Shown: piece after piece, positions 10,560 through 25,500 of the stretch
Layout of the letters: each line of letters begins with the position of its first letter
Numbering within the stretch: position 1 is the stretch's first letter
Assembly (NCBI GenBank): GCA_022376925.1
Contig: JAIOJX010000026.1
Location: forward strand, 198,748,400-198,812,399
DNA length: 64,000 nt
Source: Tragulus kanchil
Taxonomy: Eukaryota > Chordata > Mammalia > Artiodactyla > Tragulidae
Reading direction: 5' to 3'
Position numbers and translations under genes: made by a program
Notes under the pieces: generated by a model
The model's database searches: none
The model's input: the letters and a program-made list of their open reading frames with translations, nothing else
What the model was told of the DNA's origin: nothing

Positions 10560-13500
10560 GTACTGTCGCTCGCGGCAGGTCCGCGATCGGGTGGGGACGG
10601 GAGGGGAGGCGAGGGAAGGAGGCATCCCCTCCGGCCAGGAAGCTCCCTCCCGGAGGAGCCGCCCCCGCGTCAGCCCTCGACGCCCGGTGGCTCCGGGTCC
10701 TAAAGGGGCGGCTGCCGCGACCAGGCGACGCTGGGTCTCCGCGGTTGCAGCCTTCTGTTCCCTTTTTCTGACCTCTTCCGTGCCCAAATAAAACATATTC
10801 TCTTAATTCGTTTTTAAATAAGTGAGTTACCTGGCTACGGCTTATGATCAGATATTGGTAAGGTCGTCCCCGAATGGTTGGACGTTGTTTCGCCAGCTGA
10901 GAATGATGAAGAGGCAGTAAGTGGCAGTCTTACGTGCAAGTCTGAAAGCGGTGCAGAGCGGGCACTCACGAGTCCCGTTTGTCAGGCGGGAGGTTTCCTG
11001 GCAGACAGTTCCTCCTTTATCGCCGCCTGCCTAATGAGATTTCCCTGGAAACTTGTTGAGAACATGTTTTTCTAAAGCTGGGTGTAATGATGATTAGGAG
11101 CGCCAGTGAAATCAGTAAACTTTTTCTGCAGAAGGGGCAAATCTAGACGATCAGAAAGCGAGGCGTTCTTAAGTGACTCCTCTGTGTACGCGGTTAGCAG
11201 CTGCCTAGAAGGAGTCAGGGAGATTCAGACTCCTTTACCCGCGGCAAACTCGGGGTCTGCACCTGTGTTAGGACTTTCTCTGTGACACGTATTAGATGTG
11301 TTCCTCTCCTGGCCAGCTCCTATTTGGCTTGTTGTTTAGAAGTCAAGTAAACAAAGAGTTAAGTCATTCCTTGGAAGTGCTGCATTTGTGTTGGAAATAC
11401 AAAAATAAGAACTGTTCAGTTTCTGCCTTCAAGAATCCTGATGGTACAGCTAACGATTATTGGGCTTTGTTGTAAGTTTTATCACATCATTTCCCGAACG
11501 TCTTTTTTTATGTTCTCTATGTATGGATGAGAAATTGAGGTGCAGAGTCTACCCAAGGTGCTGCTCTTCTTCACTGGGGAGCTTGGCAGTTGATTTCCAG
11601 AGTCCAAGTTCTCGACTCTGTCGGCTGCCATTAGTAGGACAGGTTAGTCATCCTTAAGGGCAGTTGCAGTCCACTGTGATAAGCGCCTGAAGTTAACACA
11701 TAGTTTACGGGAAAGCCAGGTAAGGGTGCCTGACTCAGAGCAGAGGAATCAGGAAAGACTTCACAGAGAAGATGACCCAGAGTTAGCCCTGGAGGTGCAG
11801 AGAGATGTGTGTGCAGATGAAGGGCTGTCACACAGCAGGTTGAATTAGTGGAGTAATTTAAACGTTTTGGGTTCGATCCCTGTGTTGTGAAGATTTCCTG
11901 GAGAAGAGAATGGCAACCCACTCTTCTGAAAAATCTCATGGACAGAGGAGCCCTGGCTGGCTCCAGTCCAGGGGGTCGCAAAGAGTCGGACACAACTGAA
12001 CAACAACAACAACAACATTGTACATTTTATTTATGTGTGTGAGGATATAAGGGGAGATAGGATATGTGCAGAGGTAGGAAGCAGTTAACAAAGTGCCTTG
12101 TCGAGTATAACAGCAAAGAACAGAAACAGAGCTTCGGCTCACTTAGACAAAAAGAAGAGTGTGTTGGCTCAGAGACTGCAAACAAGAGTTAAACAGAAAG
12201 GTGGATGCCGGCTTGACCTGGGGCCCCGGCTCAAATGCCAAGACGATCAGAAAGCGAGGCGTTCTTAAGTGACTCCTCTGTGTACGCGGTTAGCAGCTGC
12301 CTAGAAGGAGTCAGGGAGATTCAGACTCCTTTACCCGCGGCAAACTCGGGGTCTGCACCTGTGTTAGGACTTTCTCTGTGACACGTATTAGATGTGTTCC
12401 TCTCCTGGCCAGCTCCTATTTGGCTTGTTGTTTAGAAGTCAAGTAAACAAAGAGTTAAGTCATTCCTTGGAAGTGCTGCATTTGTGTTGGAAATACAAAA
12501 ATAAGAACTGTTCAGTTTCTGCCTTCAAGAATCCTGATGGTACAGCTAACGATTATTGGGCTTTGTTGTAAGTTTTATCACATCATTTCCCGAACGTCTT
12601 TTTTTATGTTCTCTATGTATGGATGAGAAATTGAGGTGCAGAGTCTACCCAAGGTGCTGCTCTTCTTCACTGGGGAGCTTGGCAGTTGATTTCCAGAGTC
12701 CAAGTTCTCGACTCTGTCGGCTGCCATTAGTAGGACAGGTTAGTCATCCTTAAGGGCAGTTGCAGTCCACTGTGATAAGCGCCTGAAGTTAACACATAGT
12801 TTACGGGAAAGCCAGGTAAGGGTGCCTGACTCAGAGCAGAGGAATCAGGAAAGACTTCACAGAGAAGATGACCCAGAGTTAGCCCTGGAGGTGCAGAGAG
12901 ATGTGTGTGCAGATGAAGGGCTGTCACACAGCAGGTTGAATTAGTGGAGTAATTTAAACGTTTTGGGTTCGATCCCTGTGTTGTGAAGATTTCCTGGAGA
13001 AGAGAATGGCAACCCACTCTTCTGAAAAATCTCATGGACAGAGGAGCCCTGGCTGGCTCCAGTCCAGGGGGTCGCAAAGAGTCGGACACAACTGAACAAC
13101 AACAACAACAACATTGTACATTTTATTTATGTGTGTGAGGATATAAGGGGAGATAGGATATGTGCAGAGGTAGGAAGCAGTTAACAAAGTGCCTTGTCGA
13201 GTATAACAGCAAAGAACAGAAACAGAGCTTCGGCTCACTTAGACAAAAAGAAGAGTGTGTTGGCTCAGAGACTGCAAACAAGAGTTAAACAGAAAGGTGG
13301 AGATGCCGGCTTGACCTCGGGAGGCCAAACCAGGAACTCAAAGTGCCAAGACCCTCCATTTCTTATTACTGACTTTGGGTGTAGGCAGCTTTCTCTATTT
13401 GGCAGGAATCATGGGTGTTGGGTTTTGACATCTGGCAGCTTCCTTTGCCCTAGCAAAATCCTGGAAGAAGGTTCTGATTTGCCCAGCTTGGGTCAGGTGC

Positions 13501-16500
13501 CAGCTTACACAGGAAGGAAACTGTTGGGGGTGGCAGCAGGAGGAGACTTCCCAGAGGAAGAGCAGTAATGGCTCTGAAAGAAGTATGGGTGCTGAGCCAA
13601 CAAAATAACAGGCTGTGTCTCCCTCGCTTAAGTCAGGGGGCAGCCATTAGATTCTTTTAAGGGAATAAATGACTTTATGCAAGATCAGATATGCCATTTA
13701 GAAAGACCTTTCATCTTAGAGGATAGTTTGGAGGTAAATTCAAAGGAGTGAGGCCACCTCGGAGGCTGCTGCTTCGGTCTGGGAGGAGATGGTGAGAAGT
13801 TTATATGAAGAAGGAGAAATTAGAAGACAGAGTCAGCATAACTTGGTGATGACTGGATGTAGGAATAGAGGAAGAAGGTGACTAAGGTTCCTGGCTTCAG
13901 GCCCAGCAGTAAACCGAGTGCAAGGCCTTTCCCTCTGAGCACAAAGCCCTCCTGAGGGTGGGCCCCTTGTGACTACACAACTTGTATGTCCTTGAAGCCA
14001 GCCCTGGGAGGAAGAGTGCTGCCTTCCCTCATAGGATGATCTGTGGCCTTCTGTGCTTACGTATAGTACAAGCAGGTGTCAGCTACCTTTTCCCAGGTTG
14101 TTTGTCCATTCTGGGTATTATCTGAAGAGCAGACTGCTTTAGAGCAGGTGTGGAGCTCTTAACTCACATTCTCCACTTGATTATTAGCCTGTTCATTCTC
14201 TGACATTAGGTAATGCTCTGGGTGTGTTGACATTTTTCACTGTTTTCTCTAGATTCTATATGTATTTCCGAGATTCAGCATACTTAAATCAGCGCATTTC
14301 AGTTACATTTGTTGAAGAAGGTATTAATACTATTTTTTCATTTTGTTCTTATTCATGATTTATATGAGTTTTTGAACGATCCACATTTTGGTCCAGTATA
14401 AAAGAAAACCTAAAGAACTGTTGAGAAAAATAACCCCTTTAAAAGGCCTGTCTTATAACATTTGGCAGCGCACAGCAAGAGTGCAATTGTATGAGCTAAA
14501 TGGATAATTAATGGCTCCATTTTAATTGGAAAAGAATTAGAATGAAAGATGAACCAGAATTCAATGAGTTCTTGACAAAAAGGAATCAGTTTTTTTAACT
14601 TTTTGTTTAATTTTCCTAACAGTGATTTGGCAGCAGAGGAGTTCAGGTGCCAGAAGGAAGAAGGGGGCGGGGGTAAAATGGCTCTGAAAGAAGTATGGGT
14701 GCTGAGCCAACAAAATAACAGGCTGTGTCTCCCTCGCTTAAGTCAGGGGGCAGCCATTAGATTCTTTTAAGGGAATAAATGACTTTATGCAAGATCAGAT
14801 ATGCCATTTAGAAAGACCTTTCATCTTAGAGGATAGTTTGGAGGTAAATTCAAAGGAGTGAGGCCACCTCGGAGGCTGCTGCTTCGGTCTGGGAGGAGAT
14901 GGTGAGAAGTTTATATGAAGAAGGAGAAATTAGAAGACAGAGTCAGCATAACTTGGTGATGACTGGATGTAGGAATAGAGGAAGAAGGTGACTAAGGTTC
15001 CTGGCTTCAGGCCCAGCAGTAAACCGAGTGCAAGGCCTTTCCCTCTGAGCACAAAGCCCTCCTGAGGGTGGGCCCCTTGTGACTACACAACTTGTATGTC
15101 CTTGAAGCCAGCCCTGGGAGGAAGAGTGCTGCCTTCCCTCATAGGATGATCTGTGGCCTTCTGTGCTTACGTATAGTACAAGCAGGTGTCAGCTACCTTT
15201 TCCCAGGTTGTTTGTCCATTCTGGGTATTATCTGAAGAGCAGACTGCTTTAGAGCAGGTGTGGAGCTCTTAACTCACATTCTCCACTTGATTATTAGCCT
15301 GTTCATTCTCTGACATTAGGTAATGCTCTGGGTGTGTTGACATTTTTCACTGTTTTCTCTAGATTCTATATGTATTTCCGAGATTCAGCATACTTAAATC
15401 AGCGCATTTCAGTTACATTTGTTGAAGAAGGTATTAATACTATTTTTTCATTTTGTTCTTATTCATGATTTATATGAGTTTTTGAACGATCCACATTTTG
15501 GTCCAGTATAAAAGAAAACCTAAAGAACTGTTGAGAAAAATAACCCCTTTAAAAGGCCTGTCTTATAACATTTGGCAGCGCACAGCAAGAGTGCAATTGT
15601 ATGAGCTAAATGGATAATTAATGGCTCCATTTTAATTGGAAAAAGAATTAGAATGAAAGATGAACCAGAATTCAATGAGTTCTTGACAAAAAGGAATCAG
15701 TGTACTTGTAATTTTCCTATTAAGGGAGTGTCTTTATTTTAGATTACCCAGTACTAGATACCCATTTCAATCATGTCCATTCTCAATAATAAATTTAGTC
15801 CATTGTTCAGATTTTGCAGTGACCACCTTGTAACTGTGATAGTATTACAAATTAGGCACAATTCCTTGAAGCAACTTCAAATGCTTATGAAGTCATCAGA
15901 AAACAGTTATCTCCAATTTCTGTTTGTATGTGTTTATTTTCCCCATTTTTAGTAAGCTATCACAGAAATGATGCTTACACTTCTTTCATCAATTAAAACC
16001 AACAAAACTTTGCACATTGTCAAGTGTTTGAATAGCTTCTCTAAGCTTTTTTTTCTTGGTGAAAATATATAACTGTTACCTGCATTCCCTCCCTCCTGGG
16101 ATGGTTGATGGCTTAACTGAGACAGTACAATGTTGAGTTCATAGCTTGTCCTGTAGTAAATGTTTCATATATGTTCATGACTGACTTTCAATTATGTGCA
16201 TAATTTTCACAAATATATTTTTTAAGTATTATATTATCTCAGTTATGAATGAGAAATTATGTCAGCTTTAAAAAGAAAAGCTTATCCAGATCAATATGAG
16301 AAATTTAAAATGAGCTGAGTGGCTAACTCCATCTTCCACTGTTTTCCTGTTCTTCCTAAGGATAAAACGGTCTCTTTGTTTTTTTCAGTTTCTAAACTCT
16401 TTCTCAACTTAGAGTGAGTCAGTCCAAGAGAGAATTAGTTTTGAGAAATGAGTTCTCTCAGGGGATAGGTAGACCTGGGGTTCAGTTAGAATTTATTGAC

Positions 16501-19500
16501 GGGTTGAACAGCATACTTAAATCAGCGCATTTCAGTTAAGAAGGTATTAATACTATTTTTTCATTTTGTTCTTATTCATGATTTATATGAGTTTTTGAAC
16601 GATCCACATTTTGGTCCAGTATAAAAGAAAACCTAAAGAACTGTTGAGAAAAATAACCCCTTTAAAAGGCCTGTCTTATAACATTTGGCAGCGCACAGCA
16701 AGAGTGCAATTGTATGAGCTAAATGGATAATTAATGGCTCCATTTTAATTGGAAAAAGAATTAGAATGAAAGATGAACCAGAATTCAATGAGTTCTTGAC
16801 AAAAAGGAATCAGTGTACTTGTAATTTTCCTATTAAGGGAGTGTCTTTATTTTAGATTACCCAGTACTAGATACCCATTTCAATCATGTCCATTCTCAAT
16901 AATAAATTTAGTCCATTGTTCAGATTTTGCAGTGACCACCTTGTAACTGTGATAGTATTACAAATTAGGCACAATTCCTTGAAGCAACTTCAAATGCTTA
17001 TGAAGTCATCAGAAAACAGTTATCTCCAATTTCTGTTTGTATGTGTTTATTTTCCCCATTTTTAGTAAGCTATCACAGAAATGATGCTTACACTTCTTTC
17101 ATCAATTAAAACCAACAAAACTTTGCACATTGTCAAGTGTTTGAATAGCTTCTCTAAGCTTTTTTTTCTTGGTGAAAATATATAACTGTTACCTGCATTC
17201 CCTCCCTCCTGGGATGGTTGATGGCTTAACTGAGACAGTACAATGTTGAGTTCATAGCTTGTCCTGTAGTAAATGTTTCATATATGTTCATGACTGACTT
17301 TCAATTATGTGCATAATTTTCACAAATATATTTTTTAAGTATTATATTATCTCAGTTATGAATGAGAAATTATGTCAGCTTTAAAAAGAAAAGCTTATCC
17401 AGATCAATATGAGAAATTTAAAATGAGCTGAGTGGCTAACTCCATCTTCCACTGTTTTCCTGTTCTTCCTAAGGATAAAACGGTCTCTTTGTTTTTTTCA
17501 GTTTCTAAACTCTTTCTCAACTTAGAGTGAGTCAGTCCAAGAGAGAATTAGTTTTGAGAAATGAGTTCTCTCAGGGGATAGGTAGACCTGGGGTTCAGTT
17601 AGAATTTATTGACGTGCCAAGGAAACCCAACAAGATAAAACTGAATAAACAGGAATAATAATGAATTCCTGCTTTTCAGATCAGAAAAGTGGCTGGGGAG
17701 TTGTTTATTGGATAAGCCCTAACTTGGCTCTAGTTTCTGGGAAGGATCTGGGGAATTTTAGTTCATTACAAGTTAAGTGTAAGGCCCTATTTGATGTAAC
17801 CATCTCTTCAAAAAAAAAAGAAGAGGAGGAAGAAAGGTATTTCTTTCACATCAGTTGCATTACTTCTGGGCCCCACCTTTTAAGGAAAAGAAAGTGAGTG
17901 GTAAAATCTGAAGACAGACAGGAGGAAGAGAAGACTGCAGGGATCTTGACAGGCTAAAGAACTTTGGAAGGAGAAATAAGCCTGAAATATTTGAATGTCC
18001 TCACTTGAACCCTTAGTTCTAATACCTTTCTCCAGAAGTACAAGGAAATAATAGAAGGAAATAGAAGAGGGATCATTTTTTCATTCATTTCACAAAGTGT
18101 TGGATATGGTTCCTTTCAAAGACCCCCAGTATTGAAATGTTTCAGTTTTAAAGCTTTATGAATGCTTGAAACAGCATGTGCAAGAATTCCTAAATGTTTT
18201 TATTCAGCTTAAATCTAGAGGACTCTGCTATCAGTATTTGCTAAGAGAAGTTGGAAAGCACTAAGAAAAAGTTATTTTATCAGCATTGTAAAACCATTCA
18301 GTAGATAGGTCATACTCAAATATATTTTGAAAAAAATGCAAAAGTCTTGCTTTAATTTGTTATTACCCTTTTCTGCTTGGATTTCTCGTACCATTTCTAA
18401 TTTTGAAGTGTAAGAAGAGACCTTTGTGAAAATGTCCATAACCCTTCTTTAACATGAGGAAGCTGTTAGATATTTCCTCTTAGAGTCGATCACTCAGGAA
18501 GGAGTCTGGATGCTTTAATTTAGAATGCTTGGTTTTTTCTGTTTTTTTTTTTATAACATTTATTTTGATTTCTTTATCGTTTGGGGGTGGGGAGGGAGGG
18601 GATGGTGCGGGCCACTTCTATTGATCTTTCACTTCTCTATTTTCATCCATCTTTGTTCTTTTGGCTCATGTGGGCCTCCCATCGCAGTGGCCTCTCACTG
18701 CAGAGCGCCGGCTCTGGGTACATGCGCTCCAGAGCTCCAGCTAGGTAATTGGACACATCAGTCGAGCTGCTCCGCTGCACGTGGGATCTTCCCAGGCCAG
18801 GGATCGTTTTATTGGGGGATTTTAACCCTAACTCTCTTTTCGGGAAGGATCTGGGGAATTTTAGTTCATTACAAGTTAAGTGTAAGGCCCTATTTGATGT
18901 AACCATCTCTTCAAAAAAAGAAGAGGAGGAAGAAAGGTATTTCTTTCACATCAGTTGCATTACTTCTGGGCCCCACCTTTTAAGGAAAAGAAAGTGAGTG
19001 GTAAAATCTGAAGACAGACAGGAGGAAGAGAAGACTGCAGGGATCTTGACAGGCTAAAGAACTTTGGAAGGAGAAATAAGCCTGAAATATTTGAATGTCC
19101 TCACTTGAACCCTTAGTTCTAATACCTTTCTCCAGAAGTACAAGGAAATAATAGAAGGAAATAGAAGAGGGATCATTTTTTCATTCATTTCACAAAGTGT
19201 TGGATATGGTTCCTTTCAAAGACCCCAGTATTGAAATGTTTCAGTTTTAAAGCTTTATGAATGCTTGAAACAGCATGTGCAAGAATTCCTAAATGTTTTT
19301 ATTCAGCTTAAATCTAGAGGACTCTGCTATCAGTATTTGCTAAGAGAAGTTGGAAAGCACTAAGAAAAAGTTATTTTATCAGCATTGTAAAACCATTCAG
19401 TAGATAGGTCATACTCAAATATATTTTGAAAAAAATGCAAAAGTCTTGCTTTAATTTGTTATTACCCTTTTCTGCTTGGATTTCTCGTACCATTTCTAAT

Positions 19501-22500
19501 TTTGAAGTGTAAGAAGAGACCTTTGTGAAAATGTCCATAACCCTTCTTTAACATGAGGAAGCTGTTAGATATTTCCTCTTAGAGTCGATCACTCAGGAAG
19601 GAGTCTGGATGCTTTAATTTAGAATGCTTGGTTTTTTCTGTTTTTTTTTTTAAAACATTTATTTTTATTTATTTATCTTTTGGGGGGGTGGGGAGGGGGG
19701 GGGATGGGCGGGCCACTTCTATTGATCTTTCACTTCTCTATTTTCATCCATCTTTGTTCTTTTGGCTCATGTGGGCCTCCCATCGCAGTGGCCTCTCACT
19801 GCAGAGCGCCGGCTCTGGGTACATGCGCTCCAGAGCTCCAGCTAGGTAATTGGACACATCAGTCCAGCTGCTCCGCGGCACGTGGGATCTTCCCAGGCCA
19901 GGGATCGAATCGGCACCCCTTGCACTGCAAGGCGCTGTCCTTACCCACTGGACCACCAGGGAAGCCCCGAGTGCTTGTTTTTGAGTTGTACTGTCAGATG
20001 ACTTTGAACCCTCCAAAACTATTTATTTACTGGCCACTGTCTCCTTCCTTGTATGCTTCTCCTTCCCTTAGACAGGTTGTGAGCAGATAGTCGAATGCTG
20101 TCTACAGAGTGCAGAACTCTGTTTGTCTTTAGATGTGCACAACTTTTGGGACTTTCCTGGTGTCTCAGTGGTGAAGAATGTTCCTGCAGTGCATGAGGTG
20201 TGACTTTGATCCGTGGGTTGGAAAGATCCCCTGGGGAAGGAAACGGCAACCCACTCCAACATGCATGCCTGGAGAATTCCATGGAAAGAGAAGTCTGGTG
20301 GGAGTCCATGAGATTGCCAAGAGTCATACGAGCGGACACGTGCATGAGCACACACACACAATTTTTATTTAATCTCTTAATTGTATACAAATTATTGTGT
20401 ACAATCAGTGAACCACTCTGGCTGTCCATCTTTCAGTCGAGGCCTGGAGGTTACTGGATGGAGCCTAGGAGGCAGCCCTCGCCCCCGTCACCATCCACGG
20501 AGAAGAAATCTGGAGGTGTCTTTAGTGGTTTGCTTCCCCGTCTATTGCCTTCCGCAGTGAGGATCACAGAGCTGTTCTGGCTGCTGATTCGGGGGCTTCT
20601 GTGACGCCTCCATTGCTCCACCTAGCGGCACAGCTTCACCACATGCTGAACTTCATTTGTCTTTTCTTTTCCGTGCTCTTTTTCTGTTTTGTTTTTTTCA
20701 TATTTATTACCAGGAAACAATTAGTTGTAACCAGAACTGTCCCTTTTATCAGCGTTGTAATTAAAATATTATGTAAAGTGATGCATCTCTCCTTTATTTG
20801 GTTTTGTTTCAGCTGTGAGTTCTAGAGGAATTTTTTAAAAACTCCTCTAGAAGCAGATCTTAAAAAAATAAGAGCTGAAGTTTACTCTGGGTCGTAAGCA
20901 GATACAATGCTGCAAGTAACTCTGAACCCATTTCCAAAAGTAACATGTGTTGGAGAAACCATCTGGACATTTTTTAAAAGACGGGAAATCCGTGAGATGA
21001 TTCTGCTTCATGAGATACTCCTTTAACTCATACTCTTACTGTTTTTATGCATATTTTTATTGACATACAGTAATGTTTATTATGAATAAAAGTTTGCTTA
21101 AGCCTCAGTTGTTTTAAGCTGAATATGTAGCCATGTAAACTTTAGGTTACAAAATTCTGAAACTCAAGGAGAAAACTACTCATGTATAATTTATCATGTG
21201 ATTTTGGCAAAGATGACAAAGACAGATGTCTATCAACCACATGACTTCTCTTCTGGTGGCACTAAAACCACACGTTGTGTCCTTTGATGTCAATATTCAG
21301 AAGTCTCTCCTATAATCTAGTAGTGCATTCTGTGTGCTAGAATCCATTGAAACCTCTTCTCCTATGACATGTCTGATTGCTTTGGAAGCTGTGGTTGAAG
21401 TGTTTGTCCAAGTCTAATGCCAAGCTTTTGCTTAAATTATGGGAAGAATCTGATTCACTCTAAAGACGAATACAACATAAATCTATTGCTGTTTGTATTT
21501 CACAATGTATCAGTAACCTCTTCTTAAATACAAATTATTGTGTACAATCAGTGAACCACTCTGGCTGTCCATCTTTCAGTCGAGGCCTGGAGGTTACTGG
21601 ATGGAGCCTAGGAGGCAGCCCTCGCCCCCGTCACCATCCACGGAGAAGAAATCTGGAGGTGTCTTTAGTGGTTTGCTTCCCCGTCTATTGCCTTCCGCAG
21701 TGAGGATCACAGAGCTGTTCTGGCTGCTGATTCGGGGGCTTCTGTGACGCCTCCATTGCTCCACCTAGCGGCACAGCTTCACCACATGCTGAACTTCATT
21801 TGTCTTTTCTTTTCCGTGCTCTTTTTCTGTTTTGTTTTTTTCATATTTATTACCAGGAAACAATTAGTTGTAACCAGAACTGTCCCTTTTATCAGCGTTG
21901 TAATTAAAATATTATGTAAAGTGATGCATCTCTCCTTTATTTGGTTTTGTTTCAGCTGTGAGTTCTAGAGGAATTTTTTAAAAACTCCTCTAGAAGCAGA
22001 TCTTAAAAAAATAAGAGCTGAAGTTTACTCTGGGTCGTAAGCAGATACAATGCTGCAAGTAACTCTGAACCCATTTCCAAAAGTAACATGTGTTGGAGAA
22101 ACCATCTGGACATTTTTAAGAGACGGGGAAATCCGTGAGATGATTCTGCTTCATGAGATACTCCTTTAACTCATACTCTTACTGTTTTTATGCATATTTT
22201 TATTGACATACAGTAATGTTTATTATGAATAAAAGTTTGCTTAAGCCTCAGTTGTTTTAAGCTGAATATGTAGCCATGTAAACTTTAGGTTACAAAATTC
22301 TGAAACTCAAGGAGAAAACTACTCATGTATAATTTATCATGTGATTTTGGCAAAGATGACAAAGACAGATGTCTATCAACCACATGACTTCTCTTCTGGT
22401 GGCACTAAAACCACACGTTGTGTCCTTTGATGTCAATATTCAGAAGTCTCTCCTATAATCTAGTAGTGCATTCTGTGTGCTAGAATCCATTGAAACCTCT

Positions 22501-25500
22501 TCTCCTATGACATGTCTGATTGCTTTGGAAGCTGTGGTTGAAGTGTTTGTCCAAGTCTAATGCCAAGCTTTTGCTTAAATTATGGGAAGAATCTGATTCA
22601 CTCTAAAGACGAATACAACATAAATCTATTGCTGTTTGTATTTCACAATGTATGATTCAGTAACCTCTTCTTAAATATAAATGCACTGTATTTGATATTC
22701 CAGTATATAGATTTACTTCTATATACTTTTTTCTCAAATGCAGAAATTAATCTCAGATTGGGTACCTAAAGTTAAAATGTCATTCCTTCTGGGAATAATT
22801 TTTTAGATTGTAATTTTTCTTGTACAGTTCATTTATATATCATGTATTCACTCATTCACTTCACAAATACTTATTAAATACATGTGAAAACTTATAGTTA
22901 CTACACTGGCTGGTGTATAGCAGCTTCTCAATAAAAATGATTAGAATAATGCAATTTTTCATCTATCATTGTACTCATGTTCATGACACTTATAGCTTGT
23001 CAGCCTGTAATCATTCCTTTAATAAATACCTATTTTTTTCTTGAGCTACTATGCCAAGCACTGGGGACACAATGATAAATCAAGCACATATAGTCCTTGC
23101 CTTATGTGGTTTATGGTCATAGATTCTTAACACATATCAGACTTTTATTAGGATGTACTATGAAGGATAAATGCTCATAGTTGGAGTGGGAAAAGAACTT
23201 TAAGTAGTCAGAAATCCTTAAGAAATGACATTTGCCTGAAATCTAAAGAATGTACCTACTTACCTAGGTGCCTTAGATGGGGTTTCCCAAAGGTAGTCCT
23301 AAGACACAGGTCCTGACTAGAGATTTATCACAGGGAGATGAGTAAAGGCTGGGGAAGTGGGACAGAAACAGAGAGGAACCCAAGCAACAATGTGATCTCA
23401 AGCATAGCAGTGCAGAGAAGAGCTTCAGCCAGATCCTGCATGGGGGCTCCGGATCGTAAGTCTGGCCTCAGAGTTGTCCTGATCTGTGCAAGTTTGCTGG
23501 TTTTTCAGACTCCCACTTAGAGCCATTGGTTAAAGGCCCTGCGAGAGAGTTCTTGTGTCCTTTGATGTCAATATTCAGAAGTCTCTCCTATAATCTAGTA
23601 GTGCATTCTGTGTGCTAGAATCCATTGAAACCTCTTCTCCTATGACATGTCTGATTGCTTTGGAAGCTGTGGTTGAAGTGTTTGTCCAAGTCTAATGCCA
23701 AGCTTTTGCTTAAATTATGGGAAGAATCTGATTCACTCTAAAGACGAATACAACATAAATCTATTGCTGTTTGTATTTCACAATGTATGATTCAGTAACC
23801 TCTTCTTAAATATAAATGCACTGTATTTGATATTCCAGTATATAGATTTACTTCTATATACTTTTTTCTCAAATGCAGAAATTAATCTCAGATTGGGTAC
23901 CTAAAGTTAAAATGTCATTCCTTGTGGGAATAATTTGTTAGATTGTAATTTTTCTTGTACAGTTCATTTATATATCATGTATTCACTCATTCACTTCACA
24001 AATACTTATTAAATACATGTGAAAACTTATAGTTACTACACTGGCTGGTGTATAGCAGCTTCTCAATAAAAATGATTAGAATAATGCAATTTTTCATCTA
24101 TCATTGTACTCATGTTCATGACACTTATAGCTTGTCAGCCTGTAATCATTCCTTTAATAAATACCTATTTTTTTCTTGAGCTACTATGCCAAGCACTGGG
24201 GACACAATGATAAATCAAGCACATATAGTCCTTGCCTTATGTGGTTTATGGTCATAGATTCTTAACACATATCAGACTTTTATTAGGATGTACTATGAAG
24301 GATAAATGCTCATAGTTGGAGTGGGAAAAGAACTTTAAGTAGTCAGAAATCCTTAAGAAATGACATTTGCCTGAAATCTAAAGAATGTACCTACTTACCT
24401 AGGTGCCTTAGATGGGGTTTCCCAAAGGTAGTCCTAAGACACAGGTCCTGACTAGAGATTTATCACAGGGAGATGAGTAAAGGCTGGGGAAGTGGGACAG
24501 AAACAGAGAGGAACCCAAGCAACAATGTGATCTCAAGCATAGCAGTGCAGAGAAGAGCTTCAGCCAGATCCTGCATGGGGGCTCCGGATCGTAAGTCTGG
24601 CCTCAGAGTTGTCCTGATCTGTGCAAGTTTGCTGGTTTTTCAGACTCCCACTTAGAGCCATTGGTTAAAGGCCCTGCGAGAGAGTTCTTTTTTATTATTA
24701 TTCTATTGTTGATTTTTTTTTAATTATTTTTATTTACTTTTGACTTTTACAGTTTTGTGGTTTACAGATATGTATAATCCCAGATTAGTCATATAATCTG
24801 ACCCCCTCCCTCCTCCACCACTCCCGGCCATCACACCCCGCCCCTGCAGGATCTCCTATTCCTGCAGGGCAATGACAATAACTGTCGTCTTCATGTATGA
24901 TAGTATAGGTTTCCATATTACTCCCTCTACGCCTCCCACCCATTGTTCATCCCCCACAAGTGTCCATAAGTTTGTTCTCTATGTCTGTTTTTCCATCACT
25001 TCTCTGCGTGTGTTATCATTACCATCTTACTAGATTCCATATATATGTGTTAGTATACTGTACTTGTCCTTCTCTTTTTGACTTACTTCACTGTATAATA
25101 GGTTCTAGATTCATCCACCTCATTGGGACTGATTCTTCTGTATTTCTTTTTACAGCTGAGAAGTACTCCATGGTATATATGTACCAGAGCTTTTTGATCC
25201 ATTCATTCATCAATGGACACCTAGGTTGCTTCCATGTTCTAGCTATTGTATAGAGTGCTGCAGAAAACATTGAGATTAACTTTTAAAAGGGACTTAAAAG
25301 GAAGTGAAGACCTCATCTTTACTGGAAACTGTAACAAAGGGACTTCCCAGTACAGTGATTCAGATTCTTGAACACATATCCCAGACTTTAAAATTAGGAT
25401 GTACTATGAAGGATAAATGCTCATAGTTGGAGTGGGAAAAGAACTTTAAGTAGTCAGAAATCCTTAAGAAATGACATTTGCCTGAAATCTAAAGAATGTA

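Larger units (their letters stand above)
11145..13317 (+). repeat. Direct duplication D5 (11145-12219 / 12241-13317)
   Basis: Offset 1096 bp, in intron 1. The spacer 12220-12240 is a corrupted form of the sequence before 11145 (compare GGGGCAAATCTAGACG with CTCAAATGCCAAGACG). Confidence 0.92.
13318..17737. other. Intron 1, low-repeat stretch
   Basis: Apart from duplications D6 and D7 I recognise no transposon, exon or RNA gene here. The real unique length is roughly 2.2 kb. Confidence 0.45.

Noticed and set aside
13194..13568. 124-codon open frame
   Set aside because: It begins in duplicated SINE-flanking DNA and runs across the end of duplication copy B; no domain or homologous copy in frame at the first copy.
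20200..20604. 134-codon open frame
   Set aside because: The first third is a Bov-tA SINE ([13 protein letters not shown] is the usual SINE translation); the rest is unique intron without a recognised protein.
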